A DNA stretch of 64,000 nt from Aquibacillus rhizosphaerae (GTDB taxonomy: Bacteria > Bacillota > Bacilli > Bacillales > Amphibacillaceae): contig NZ_JASTZU010000036.1 in the NCBI RefSeq assembly GCF_030282825.1, positions 112,440 through 176,439 on the forward strand. The letters run 5' to 3'. Of the stretch, positions 51,469-59,849 are shown piece after piece (positions within the stretch are counted from its first letter, which is position 1; each line of letters opens with the position of its first letter). The translations under genes were made by a program, and so were the position numbers. The notes under the pieces are model-generated. The model was not told the origin of the DNA and searched no databases. It worked only from the letters and a program-made list of their open reading frames with translations.

Positions 51469-52209
51469 ATGTGGAACGCAATCCTCTGGGGAACAATCGC
51501 AGCTTCTGCAACAATGATTGGAGCTTTAATTGTTCTCCAATTTTCTATTCCAAAAAGAATCATTGGTTTTATTATGGCATTAGGCACTGGAGCTTTAATA
51601 GGAGCAACAACATATGAATTGTTGGAAGGTGCACTGGAGTTAAGTGGATTTAAAGAAATTGCCATTGGCTTCCTTGGTGGTGCTTTAGTATTTACCATTT
51701 TAGATATCATTGTTTCACATGGTGGAGGACATCAAAGAAAGAAATCTGAAGGACAAAGTTCAAATTCAGAAGCATCAGATTCAGGTGCTGGTTTAGGTAT
51801 TTTTGTTGGAACTATTATGGACACGCTACCTGAGTCAGCAATGATCGGTATGAGTCTTATCGGTGGAGAATCAGTTAGTCTAGCACTTGTCATTTCAATC
51901 TTTATTAGCAATTTACCAGAAGGTCTTTCAAGTACAGTTGGTTTGCAAAGAAGCGGGTATTCAAAGAAAAAAATAATTGTGTTGTGGTCATTTGTTGTAT
52001 TCTTCTCAGCCATCAGCTCATGGGGAGGGGTTCTACTCGAATCCGCATCCGATAGTATTAAAGCCATCATGAGTGCATTTGCCGGAGGAGCAATCATTTC
52101 AATGGTAGCATCAACAATGATGCCAGAAGCATTTAAAGAAGGTGGACCAAGTGTAGGCTTTATTACTGCAATTGGTGTCTTTATATCCTTATGGTTACAT
52201 CACTTATAG
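51469..52209 (+). CDS. ZIP-family divalent metal transporter
   Basis: 246 residues with about eight transmembrane segments. The conserved metal-path helices are GIFVGTIMDTLPESAMIGMSL and ISNLPEGLSSTVGLQRSG, with the N-P/E-G ligands of ZIP transporters. A His/Ser-rich cytoplasmic loop (VSHGGGHQRKKSEG...) lies between helices 3 and 4, the usual metal-sensing loop. Imports zinc, iron or manganese. Start ATG 51469 after AAGGAGG. Confidence 0.86.
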   Translation: MWNAILWGTIAASATMIGALIVLQFSIPKRIIGFIMALGTGALIGATTYELLEGALELSGFKEIAIGFLGGALVFTILDIIVSHGGGHQRKKSEGQSSNSEASDSGAGLGIFVGTIMDTLPESAMIGMSLIGGESVSLALVISIFISNLPEGLSSTVGLQRSGYSKKKIIVLWSFVVFFSAISSWGGVLLESASDSIKAIMSAFAGGAIISMVASTMMPEAFKEGGPSVGFITAIGVFISLWLHHL

Positions 52210-52254
52210 AAGCTATATTTTCGAGATTAAAAGAAGTTGAGGGGGGATTCAACA

Positions 52255-53271
52255 TTGAAGAGTGCTGCAATTAAAGTGTATCGGGGAGAACATTTAGAAA
52301 GTACACACGAAATTCATATCGCCATTATAAATACAGAAGGAGATTTAATTGCTTATTTCGGAGATGCCCAAAGACCTACCTTTGCACGTTCATCTCTGAA
52401 GCCGTTTCAAGCGGTTCCAAGTGTGGAGTCAGGTGCCACTCAACAATATAGCATATTGGAACAGGAATTAGCTATATTTTGTGGCAGCCATAATGGTGAG
52501 GATTTCCACAGACAAACAGTAAGTGGAGTACTAGAAAAGATAGGACTAAATGAAAGTCATTTGCAATGTGGTACCCAGATTCCTCGGGATATGAATAGCT
52601 ATAAACAATTGATTAAAAATGGTGGTGAGCTTACACCTATATACAGTAATTGTTCTGGGAAACATGCAGGGATGTTGGTAGGTTGTATGAATCAAAATTT
52701 TGATTTGCATCGTTATCGCGAAATGTCACATCCGTATCAACAACAAGTTTTAGAAGTTATTGCTAATATAAGTGATTACAATCAACATGAAATTAAAATG
52801 TCAGTAGATGGTTGCGGACTTCCTGTTCATAGCCTTCCATTGAATCATATCGCTATCGCATTCGGAAGGTTAGCGACTCCAGAAAAGTGGCATAAGGGTA
52901 GCGAACTAAGGAAAAATACTTTAAACCAGATTAGAGAAGCGATGGTTCGTTATCCAGAAATGGTTGCAGGAACGAAACGATTTGATACAGATTTAATGAA
53001 AGCATTTAATGGTGAGGTTGTTGCAAAGCTTGGGGCTGAAGGCGTGCACTGTTTTGGGATTAAAAGTAAAGGAATAGGTGTTGCCATTAAGGTAGAAGAT
53101 GGAAATGAGCGTGCAACAAATGTAGCTTCCATGGAAGTTTTGCGTCAATTAGGCATTCGAGATTCATCCGTTTTCAAGCAATTGAAATCATATCATTATG
53201 CACCAGTACTAAATGCAAGAAAAGAAAAGATAGGAGAAATCATACCCGATTTTCAATTAACATTTAGCTAA
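52255..53271 (+). CDS. L-asparaginase II family protein (Rhizobium type)
   Basis: The 338-residue protein is of the AnsA/asparaginase II (PF06089) family. Blocks include ARSSLKPFQAVPSVESGA, IFCGSHNGEDFH, the YSNCSGKHAGML motif and MSVDGCGLPVHSLPL with conserved Cys and Ser-Lys residues. It would release ammonia from asparagine. It is unrelated to the B. subtilis AnsA/AnsZ fold. Start is taken as TTG 52255 after AGGGGGGATTC; a TTG six codons upstream overlaps the RBS. Confidence 0.83.
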   Translation: MKSAAIKVYRGEHLESTHEIHIAIINTEGDLIAYFGDAQRPTFARSSLKPFQAVPSVESGATQQYSILEQELAIFCGSHNGEDFHRQTVSGVLEKIGLNESHLQCGTQIPRDMNSYKQLIKNGGELTPIYSNCSGKHAGMLVGCMNQNFDLHRYREMSHPYQQQVLEVIANISDYNQHEIKMSVDGCGLPVHSLPLNHIAIAFGRLATPEKWHKGSELRKNTLNQIREAMVRYPEMVAGTKRFDTDLMKAFNGEVVAKLGAEGVHCFGIKSKGIGVAIKVEDGNERATNVASMEVLRQLGIRDSSVFKQLKSYHYAPVLNARKEKIGEIIPDFQLTFS

Positions 53272-53296
53272 ATTTAATGTTATATAAACACGTAAG

Positions 53297-53321
53297 AACC
53301 ACAATTTTATTGTGGTTTTTT
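53297..53321 (+). terminator. Terminator after the asparaginase gene
   Basis: AACCACAA / TTGTGGTT stem with loop TTTTA, then TTTT. Confidence 0.85.
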
Positions 53322-53410
53322 AGAATGGATAGAAAACCTCTTAGGAAAGAGAATAATTAACTTTTAATTAGTAGATAGTATGAAAGAATAACTTTTAAGA
53401 GGTGATAAAG

Positions 53411-54097
53411 TTGAAAATTAAAATTTTGGGATCATGTTTAACTTTAATTTTTATACTAGTTGGATGTAATACAGGTCAAGATCAAGCATATCCAGAGGTT
53501 GACGATACACCTAATCAAGTTAACTATAGATCATCTGAACAACAAGGTGAAAATAACAGGATGAGAAAAGATTTACCGGTAAACCCTGGTCGAGAACAGA
53601 ATATATTTACTACACCAAATCAAACGATCTATAATCAAAAAAATAGTTCAAATAATACAGGGGTAAGAATTGCCCCTGAAGATCAACAGAGGACAGCAGA
53701 TAATACAAATGCTGCTTCAGTTAGTGACATCCAATCAGAAGTAATTGCTTTAACTAATCAACAACGTGAACAAAAGGGTTTACAACCTTTAAAAGAAGAT
53801 AACGAGTTGGGTAGAGTCGCGCAAATAAAGGCGGAAGACATGGCTTCAAATAACTATTTTTCGCACACGTCCCCAACCTACGGATCACCTTTTGAAATGC
53901 TTGAAGAACTAGGTGTATCCTATTCAAATGCAGCAGAAAACATTGCGTCAGGGCAACAGTCTGCAGAGGAAGTAGTTAGAGCTTGGATGAATAGCCCCGG
54001 ACATCGTGAAAATATTTTAAGTGAAAAAACAACGCATATTGGAGTTGGGTACACGAAACAGGGTGATTACTGGACACAGTTATTTATAAATAAGTAA
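53411..54097 (+). CDS. CAP-domain (SCP/YkwD-like) lipoprotein
   Basis: About 228 residues. Signal peptide MKIKILGSCLTLIFILVGC with lipobox LVGC; then a ~75-residue Gln/Asn-rich linker; then a C-terminal CAP domain (VIALTNQQREQKGLQPL, YFSHTSPTYGSP, GVSYSNAAENIASG, WMNSPGHRENILSE, HIGVGYTKQGDYWTQLFI). This is the build of B. subtilis YkwD and SafA/YlbC-like CAP proteins of the cell surface or spore. Function of bacterial CAP domains is uncertain. The start TTG 53411 follows AGAGGTGA. Confidence 0.85.
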   Translation: MKIKILGSCLTLIFILVGCNTGQDQAYPEVDDTPNQVNYRSSEQQGENNRMRKDLPVNPGREQNIFTTPNQTIYNQKNSSNNTGVRIAPEDQQRTADNTNAASVSDIQSEVIALTNQQREQKGLQPLKEDNELGRVAQIKAEDMASNNYFSHTSPTYGSPFEMLEELGVSYSNAAENIASGQQSAEEVVRAWMNSPGHRENILSEKTTHIGVGYTKQGDYWTQLFINK

Positions 54098-54128
54098 TGG
54101 AAAAATGTTAGCTGGTTTTTTACGGATA

Positions 54129-54284
54129 TTAAGTATGGAAATCATGATTCTGTAAAATTTTTTCTTTTTCACTCTTGCAAGGTTCCTCATTGGGGAGCTT
54201 AGTGACTGCTGTTATTTTAATGTCGCAGCAGTCGGAATTGCTTTTATTTTTCCTTTGACATAATTTATTTATTATACGCCTCAT
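54129..54284 (-). CDS. 51-residue Cys-containing microprotein in the ArsR module
   Basis: A frame of 51 codons starts at ATG 54284 seven bases after a near-ideal AAGGAGGTGA. The protein is basic at the N-terminus (MRRIINKLCQRKNK), has a vicinal CC pair in SDCCDIKITAVTKLP and a later Cys (EPCKSEK). Vicinal thiols suit As(III)/Sb(III) binding. It lies downstream of the permease on the same strand, and an operator identical in form to those of arsR stands just before it. I do not recognise the family; a small metalloid chaperone or sensor is possible. Confidence 0.65.
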   Translation of the reverse strand: MRRIINKLCQRKNKSNSDCCDIKITAVTKLPNEEPCKSEKEKILQNHDFHT

Positions 54285-54304
54285 AAAGTTCACCTCCTTC
54301 AATT

Positions 54305-54322
54305 AATCAAAATAAATTGATT
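54305..54322. promoter_or_regulatory. ArsR-type operator before the Cys microprotein gene
   Basis: AATCAA-AATAAA-TTGATT, a perfect 6-6-6 dyad between the permease gene and the microprotein gene. Confidence 0.6.
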
Positions 54323-54332
54323 ATTTATTCAT

Positions 54333-55199
54333 TCATATGATATAAAAGATGAAGCCTGCAAATGTAGACATCGTAATGACGGAAAGAACAAATAATACAA
54401 CTAATTCAGTTTTAAATATTGACTTTAAAAGCATTATTTCGGGTAGACTTGCGCCAGCAGAACTTATCATCATTGCCATAACCGGACCAAGTGCCATTCC
54501 CTTCATTATTAGCACATGGGATATAGGAATCATACTAGATAAACGAATATATAACGGTATACCTGATACAGCGGCAAGAGGAACTAACCACCAGTGATCT
54601 CCGCTAAACGTGTTGGAAATCCATTCTGTAGGAACAATACCATGGAGAATTGCTCCAATTGCAGCCCCGACGATTAAGTAAGGATAGACAGTTTTCATCA
54701 GTTTAAAAGTTTCATTCCAAGCAAATTTGAAACTGAACTTTTTGGTTTTATCTTGGTATCCAGTCATGACCACATCTTTCACCGCTCTATTTAATCCTAA
54801 TGCTTCAAGCGATAGGCCAATTAAGACTGAAAGAAGTACAGTCGACAGCGTGTAAATAATAACAACCTTCCACCCCAATAAAACACCCATAATAGTTAAG
54901 ATAGTAGGGTCAAGTACTGGTGACGAAAATAGAAATATTATGACAATGCCAAACGGTATTTTTTTATGTAACATATTAACCACAATTGGAATGGTTGAAC
55001 AGGAACAAAAAGGCGTTACAAAAGCAAAAATCAATGCAAAAAGTATGCCAATAATTTTGTTCTTACCTGACAACATTTTTTCGATTTTTTCAAATGGAAA
55101 AATACCTTGTAATAAACCAATTACAAACGAGATAACAATAAACAAAATAGTTAATTCAAGTGCAATTTTAATAAAACTAACAAACGTATCCAAAAACAT
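54333..55199 (-). CDS. Permease of the ArsP/YraQ (DUF318) family
   Basis: The 288-residue membrane protein has about eight to ten transmembrane segments in two halves. The first-half motif FVTPFCSCSTIPIVV holds the conserved vicinal-type cysteines of ArsP-like permeases; SSPVLDPTILTIMG and a second-half GIPLYIRLSSMIPISHVLI follow. ArsP exports trivalent organoarsenicals in other bacteria. It is the second gene of arsR-permease-microprotein on the minus strand. Start ATG 55199 follows GGGGGAATATTT. The arsenical role is inferred from the ArsR partner. Confidence 0.82.
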   Translation of the reverse strand: MFLDTFVSFIKIALELTILFIVISFVIGLLQGIFPFEKIEKMLSGKNKIIGILFALIFAFVTPFCSCSTIPIVVNMLHKKIPFGIVIIFLFSSPVLDPTILTIMGVLLGWKVVIIYTLSTVLLSVLIGLSLEALGLNRAVKDVVMTGYQDKTKKFSFKFAWNETFKLMKTVYPYLIVGAAIGAILHGIVPTEWISNTFSGDHWWLVPLAAVSGIPLYIRLSSMIPISHVLIMKGMALGPVMAMMISSAGASLPEIMLLKSIFKTELVVLFVLSVITMSTFAGFIFYII

Positions 55200-55220
55200 A
55201 AATATTCCCCCAAGCCAATA

Positions 55221-55238
55221 AATCAATTTTTTTTGATT
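55221..55238. promoter_or_regulatory. ArsR-type operator before the permease gene
   Basis: AATCAA-TTTTTT-TTGATT, in the 59-base gap between arsR and the permease. Confidence 0.6.
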
Positions 55239-55258
55239 AATTAATCAAAAGCTACCCA

Positions 55259-55579
55259 TTAAGATGGGCGGAATAAACAGCATAACTCTTCAGATAAAAG
55301 GTGATTAACTTCTTTTTCATTTAATTGGTAATAGCTCCATGTACCTCTTGTTTCTTTTATTAGTAGTTCTGCATCAAGTAAGATTTTTAAATGATAAGAC
55401 AATTTAGACTGAGGCATGTCAATTAATTCTGAAAGGTCACAAACACATAAAGAGCTTCTTTGACAAATCAAATTCATAATTTCTAATCGTTTTTTATCAG
55501 CAAGTGCTTTAAATTTTTTTTCATACTTTTGAAAAGTTGTCTCCATCGTTTCATCAGTAACTGTGATTTCAGTTGACAT
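55259..55579 (-). CDS. arsR: ArsR/SmtB-family metalloregulator
   Basis: The 106-residue winged-helix repressor has FKALADKKRLEIMNLI, the metal-site helix SSLCVCDLSELIDM with Cys45 and Cys47 (the CVC of As(III)/Sb(III)-sensing ArsR), and the recognition helix QSKLSYHLKILLDAELL. A second pair, Cys100-Cys101, lies at the C-terminus and could complete a three-thiol site. It starts the minus-strand module with the permease and the Cys microprotein. Four identical-format dyads around it are probable binding sites, including one over its own promoter region. Confidence 0.88.
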   Translation of the reverse strand: MSTEITVTDETMETTFQKYEKKFKALADKKRLEIMNLICQRSSLCVCDLSELIDMPQSKLSYHLKILLDAELLIKETRGTWSYYQLNEKEVNHLLSEELCCLFRPS

Positions 55580-55595
55580 TAATTATCACCCTTTA

Positions 55596-55613
55596 TATCA
55601 ATAATTGTTGATT
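55596..55613. promoter_or_regulatory. ArsR-type operator before arsR
   Basis: TATCAA-TAATTG-TTGATT, one base off the perfect dyad, 17 bases upstream of the arsR start. Confidence 0.6.
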
Positions 55614-55649
55614 AAATTATAATGTCAACTATTTCATTTTACAACATTA

Positions 55650-55667
55650 AATCAAAAAAAATTGATT
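55650..55667. promoter_or_regulatory. Second ArsR-type operator upstream of arsR
   Basis: AATCAA-AAAAAA-TTGATT. It lies 54 bases from the operator at 55596, centre to centre, roughly five helical turns. Confidence 0.55.
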
Positions 55668-55712
55668 TATTAAAATAAGTTTACAAAAATGAATTTCATG
55701 TGTGATCTATGA

Positions 55713-55747
55713 TATAATATTTCGTATGCGAAATATTCGCTTGCGAA
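55713..55747 (+). promoter_or_regulatory. Promoter and paired MarR-type operators
   Basis: A TATAAT -10 at 55713-55718 overlaps the first of two adjacent dyads: ATATTTCG-TATG-CGAAATAT (55717-55736) and TTCGC-TT-GCGAA (55736-55747). Both carry TTCG...CGAA arms. Binding by MarR here would block transcription of its own operon. Confidence 0.65.
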
Positions 55748-55784
55748 CAATATGGAAGAACAATAATTAAAAGTAGGTATTAAA

Positions 55785-56222
55785 ATGAAAAAAAATCCAG
55801 GAGCAGAAATTGCATCATTAATTAAAGAAATAAATGCTGTTATGAACTATCGATTGCGAGAAGCATTTAAAGATTCACAATTAACACCTCCCCAGATGAT
55901 GGTTATATTTATGCTTGCAGAAGAAACCCAATTAAAAGTAAGTGATATTAGCAAGAAGATGAGCCTTGCTAATAGTACAGTATCCGGAATTTTAGACCGT
56001 TTGGAATCGCAAGGTTATATCAAAAGAGTAAGAAGTAATGCTGATAAACGAGTTGTTTATATAGAACCAGCCGAACAACTCAATGATCTACATGCATTCT
56101 ATCATCAAACTGTTGCCAACTTTTTAGCAAATATTGTAGAGGGTGCAGATGAAAAGCAAGTTAATAAAATGGTAGATGGGCTTCAAACGCTAAGAGATTT
56201 CTTGAAAAATGATGAAGGATAG
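55785..56222 (+). CDS. MarR-family regulator
   Basis: The 145-residue winged-helix protein has QLTPPQMMVIFML, LKVSDISKKMSLANSTVSGILDRLESQGYIKR and the wing NADKRVVYIEPAE. It heads an operon with an ABC-2 drug exporter encoded 20 bases downstream. The TTCG/CGAA dyads over its promoter are likely autoregulatory sites. The inducer is unknown. Confidence 0.88.
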   Translation: MKKNPGAEIASLIKEINAVMNYRLREAFKDSQLTPPQMMVIFMLAEETQLKVSDISKKMSLANSTVSGILDRLESQGYIKRVRSNADKRVVYIEPAEQLNDLHAFYHQTVANFLANIVEGADEKQVNKMVDGLQTLRDFLKNDEG

Positions 56223-56242
56223 ATACAGGAAGGATGGTTTGT

Positions 56243-57220
56243 GTGGGGAATATTGTAGAAGTGTCAGGGTTGAAAAAAAGATATAAAGATTTTGAAGCTG
56301 TAAAAGGCGTTGATTTATATGTAAAAGAAGGCGAGATTTTCGGATTTCTTGGTCCTAATGGTGCTGGGAAAAGTACAACAATAAATATGTTATCGACAAT
56401 TATAAAACCCTCAGAAGGAATGGCAAAGGTGAATGGTTACGATAACGTAACAGAGAAAAATAAGGTGCGTGCAAGTATTGGACTGATATTTCAGGAATCA
56501 ACATTAGATGAGAAGCTTACTGCCAATGAGAACTTGATGTTACATTGTAAGTTTTATGGAATAGAAAAACAAAAAAGAGAAGAACGAATTCAAGAAGTAT
56601 TACAAATAGTTGATTTAACTGATAGGAGGTCTGACATCGTTGAGACGTTTTCAGGCGGCATGAAAAGAAGATTAGAAATAGCTCGAGGCTTACTGCATTA
56701 TCCGAAGGTTTTGTTTCTGGATGAACCTACTGTAGGGTTAGATCCACAGACAAGAGCACACATTTGGGAATATATATTAAAGCTCAAGGAAAAAGCAGGT
56801 ATAACAATTTTTCTTACGACGCATTACATGGATGAAGCTGAAATATGTGACCGTGTTGCAGTAATGGACAATGGTCAGTTGATTGCACTAGATACACCTG
56901 AACAATTAAAATCTAATGTTGGTGGAGATATTATTGAAGTTTCAACGGAAGATAATCAAACTGCAAAAAAAATAATAGAGGACACGTACCAAACGGAAGT
57001 AACAGAAATGGAAAATAACTTACTTAGTTTTCAAGTCAGTAAAGGTAGTGAGTTCTTAGTGGAATTTGTAAAGCAGTTCGATATCCCACTAACAAGTGTG
57101 AACTTAAGGCGCCCGACTCTTAATGATGTATTTTTACACCTTACGGGTAGAGAAATTCGTGAAGAAACGGTTTCACAAAAGGATTTAATGAAGAAGAATA
57201 TGCAAAGGGGGCCGCATTAA
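56243..57220 (+). CDS. ABC-2 exporter ATP-binding subunit (DrrA-like)
   Basis: About 325 residues with Walker A GPNGAGKSTT, signature TFSGGMKRRLEIARGL, Walker B VLFLDEPTVGLD and the H-loop in LTTHYMDEAEICDRVAVM. A C-terminal DUF4162-like region follows. This is the DrrA/NatA drug-resistance branch. I favour GTG 56243 (nine bases after GGAAGG) over the ATG at 56234, which sits directly on that RBS. It pairs with the permease encoded one base after its stop. Confidence 0.88.
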   Translation: MGNIVEVSGLKKRYKDFEAVKGVDLYVKEGEIFGFLGPNGAGKSTTINMLSTIIKPSEGMAKVNGYDNVTEKNKVRASIGLIFQESTLDEKLTANENLMLHCKFYGIEKQKREERIQEVLQIVDLTDRRSDIVETFSGGMKRRLEIARGLLHYPKVLFLDEPTVGLDPQTRAHIWEYILKLKEKAGITIFLTTHYMDEAEICDRVAVMDNGQLIALDTPEQLKSNVGGDIIEVSTEDNQTAKKIIEDTYQTEVTEMENNLLSFQVSKGSEFLVEFVKQFDIPLTSVNLRRPTLNDVFLHLTGREIREETVSQKDLMKKNMQRGPH

Positions 57221-57221
57221 T

Positions 57222-58049
57222 ATGGAAGGAATAATAGCGATTTGGCAAAGAGATGTAATCAAGTTTTTTAGAGACCGAGCTAGATTAATAGGGTCTTTTG
57301 CAATGCCATTTATGTTTTTGATTTTGTTTGGTAGTGGCATGAGTGGTGCTATGTCTTCCATGATGGGAGGAGCTAATCAAGGACCATTAGCAGATTTTGA
57401 TTTTGTGCAATTTATGTTTCCTGGTATCATTGGTATGACCGTATTTAATACAGCAATATTTTCGGCACTATCCGTTGTTCAAGATAAAGAATTTGGTTAT
57501 ATGCGAGAGATTCTCGTCTCACCAATGTCTAGAGTTTCGATTGCGATTGGAAAAGTATTAGGTGGAAGCACAGTTGCGTTGTTTCAAGGATTAATGATGC
57601 TCATTTTTGTACCTTTTATTGGTGTATCCATTTCATTCGTAATGATATTTCAATTAATACCAGTTATGTTTCTGGTAGCATTTGCGCTTTCTTCTTTAGG
57701 TCTTTTAATAGCAAGTTCTTTAAAGACATCTCAAGGTTTCCAAATGATCATTCAGATATTGATTTTCCCTATGCTATTTTTATCAGGTGCTTTATTTCCT
57801 TTAAGTGGTATGCCTGCTTGGATGAACTTTTTAGTGAAAATAAATCCACTTACTTATTCTGTTGATATGTTTAAGAAAATTATACTTCAACCCGACCAAA
57901 TGGCTCCTGCTTTAAGAGAAGCGATGGGCTTGGACTTAACCGTTTTTAATCATATCATTACGTTTTCAGAAGAAATTATAGTTGTAGCACTTCTTAGTAT
58001 AATTTTTGTTGTACTTGCCACAATGAGGTTTTCTCGTACTGAAGCATAA
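57222..58049 (+). CDS. ABC-2 type exporter permease (DrrB-like)
   Basis: The 275-residue protein has six transmembrane helices. VIKFFRDRARLIGSFAMPFMF opens the ABC2_membrane domain, REILVSPMSRVSIAIGKVLGG is the usual coupling segment, and PLSGMPAWMNFLVKINPLTYSVD is the conserved C-terminal block. It is the last gene of the MarR-ABC operon, followed by a terminator. It would export a drug or lipid-like compound. Confidence 0.88.
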   Translation: MEGIIAIWQRDVIKFFRDRARLIGSFAMPFMFLILFGSGMSGAMSSMMGGANQGPLADFDFVQFMFPGIIGMTVFNTAIFSALSVVQDKEFGYMREILVSPMSRVSIAIGKVLGGSTVALFQGLMMLIFVPFIGVSISFVMIFQLIPVMFLVAFALSSLGLLIASSLKTSQGFQMIIQILIFPMLFLSGALFPLSGMPAWMNFLVKINPLTYSVDMFKKIILQPDQMAPALREAMGLDLTVFNHIITFSEEIIVVALLSIIFVVLATMRFSRTEA

Positions 58050-58053
58050 TTGA

Positions 58054-58085
58054 AAAAGGAAAAACCGTCATTGGTTTTTCCTTTT
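58054..58085 (+). terminator. Terminator after the MarR-ABC operon
   Basis: AAAAGGAAAAACC / GGTTTTTCCTTTT stem with a six-base loop and TATTTA tail. Confidence 0.88.
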
Positions 58086-58155
58086 ATTTATAAAATATTA
58101 CATGTGGATCACATGTATAAACAGCGGTGCCCTGCACTTTTGTTACCAAATATGA

Positions 58156-59631
58156 CTAATCACGAGGTGGTTCGGTTAACTCTTCATCATTTTTCCCTTG
58201 GTAACGTAATCCCCAACCAGTAAGGGCGGCAATAAGCATAACAAGGACCAAGAACCAACCTTGGAAGACGAATGGAAACACAGCAGTTGGTTGTACAACT
58301 GGAAGCCACTCATACGTTTCTTTCATCAGTTTAATCGTAGACCATCCGAGTAAGACTGGCGCCCCCCATGGAAAGATATAACCGAGTGCTGAAGTGACAG
58401 CATCCAACATATTGGCTCTCCTATATTTATGGATATGATATTTTTCACCTAGTTCTCGTACAAATGGTGCTGCGGCAATTTCCGCTGCTGTATTAATTGT
58501 AATTGCACTATTTAATAAAGCAACGATTGCCCAAATAGCAAATTCAGCACGACGAATGGATGTTTTGATCCATTTTACTAATACTTTAGTAATAACATCC
58601 ATCGTACCACCTAGCTTGAGGAGATGAGCAGAAGCTACGATTAATAAAATTAAAATTGCCATATTTATATAGCCTGTTATCCCATTTATTAAAGCTCCTT
58701 CTACAATTGCATCGGAGTCAGGGTTAAATCGAATGATATCGGCTAGTGTTCCTATTTGTAAGAAAATAATAATTAAAATTGCTGAAATAATACCCCAAGT
58801 TAACGATGTAATTAAATGATGACCAGAAAGAGCCAAAATTAGAACGATTACAAATGGTATTAACATTACTAGACCACTAGGGTTGGTTGAATCTTGTATA
58901 GTAGCAACTGCAGATTGATCTGCAACAGCTTCACTACCCCCACCAAAAATGGCGAATAACATTGTCGTTGGAATCGCAGCAAATATCGCGTATTTGAACC
59001 GACTTCGTACAACACCCGGCACATCCGCATCCTGTGTTGTTGCAGAAACAATTGTGGTGTCAGAGACTGGTGCTAAGTTATCGCCAAATACTGCGCCTGC
59101 AAGAATCGCTGCAAATAACATGGTAGAATCTGCTCCTGTTGCAACCCCAGCAGGATACATTAATGTACAAAATGCCACTGTTGTTCCATAGCCTGTTCCA
59201 ACTGCAGTAGAAAAAGTTGCGGCTAGTAGAAAAGTTAATGCAACGAAAAGTCCACCTGTAAAGCCTGTGAAAGAACCAATCCATACAAGCCCTTCTACCA
59301 ATCCACCTACTTGTAAAACTTGGGCAAACATGCCCGCATAAAACCAAGCTACCATGGCAATTACTCCGATAGGTTGAGCTAATCCATCAAATAATCCTTG
59401 TGCATAATCAGCCCACTTGCTTCGACAAAAAAAGAGGCCAAGTGTTAGACCAAACATTGCCCCCATTACAAGTCCTATTTCTGATGACAGTTGTAATACA
59501 CTTGTAGTAATTGCCCATATGACAAAAAACAAAAGTGGAACAGCTGCTCCAAAAGCACCTACACGGAATTCAAGCTTATCGACACTTTTTTCTCCGGTTG
59601 CACGCGCTAAACTATTTTTATCTTTTTCCAC
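58156..59631 (-). CDS. nhaC: NhaC-family Na+/H+ antiporter
   Basis: The 491-residue membrane protein has about eleven to twelve segments. It shows TAVGTGYGTTVAFCTLMYPAG, ILAGAVFGDNLAPVSDTTIVSATTQDADV and AITINTAAEIAAAPFVRELG, conserved NhaC family blocks. NhaC members exchange Na+ for H+ or, in related forms, malate/lactate. A salt-tolerance role fits the other osmotic gene set here. Monocistronic. Confidence 0.85.
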   Translation of the reverse strand: MEKDKNSLARATGEKSVDKLEFRVGAFGAAVPLLFFVIWAITTSVLQLSSEIGLVMGAMFGLTLGLFFCRSKWADYAQGLFDGLAQPIGVIAMVAWFYAGMFAQVLQVGGLVEGLVWIGSFTGFTGGLFVALTFLLAATFSTAVGTGYGTTVAFCTLMYPAGVATGADSTMLFAAILAGAVFGDNLAPVSDTTIVSATTQDADVPGVVRSRFKYAIFAAIPTTMLFAIFGGGSEAVADQSAVATIQDSTNPSGLVMLIPFVIVLILALSGHHLITSLTWGIISAILIIIFLQIGTLADIIRFNPDSDAIVEGALINGITGYINMAILILLIVASAHLLKLGGTMDVITKVLVKWIKTSIRRAEFAIWAIVALLNSAITINTAAEIAAAPFVRELGEKYHIHKYRRANMLDAVTSALGYIFPWGAPVLLGWSTIKLMKETYEWLPVVQPTAVFPFVFQGWFLVLVMLIAALTGWGLRYQGKNDEELTEPPRD

Positions 59632-59849
59632 TTGTTTCCCTCCTATACTATATTGTTATCGTGTGTTTTTAGTTCGCCAGCTTCTGGCATTTGCCTATTT
59701 TATCACAAATGTTTAAAGATTCAGAACAATGAAATAAACATTTTAGTGACAATTATTTGAAAAAATTAAATTGTTAATTATTGGCCGCTCCTATATAATG
59801 ATAATATACGACAGGAATATACAATATTCGAGTTATTGGAGGAGTGGCA

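Noticed and set aside
51411..51617. Frame overlapping the start of the ZIP gene
   Set aside because: Out of frame with the clear ZIP transporter at 51469, which has the RBS and family motifs.
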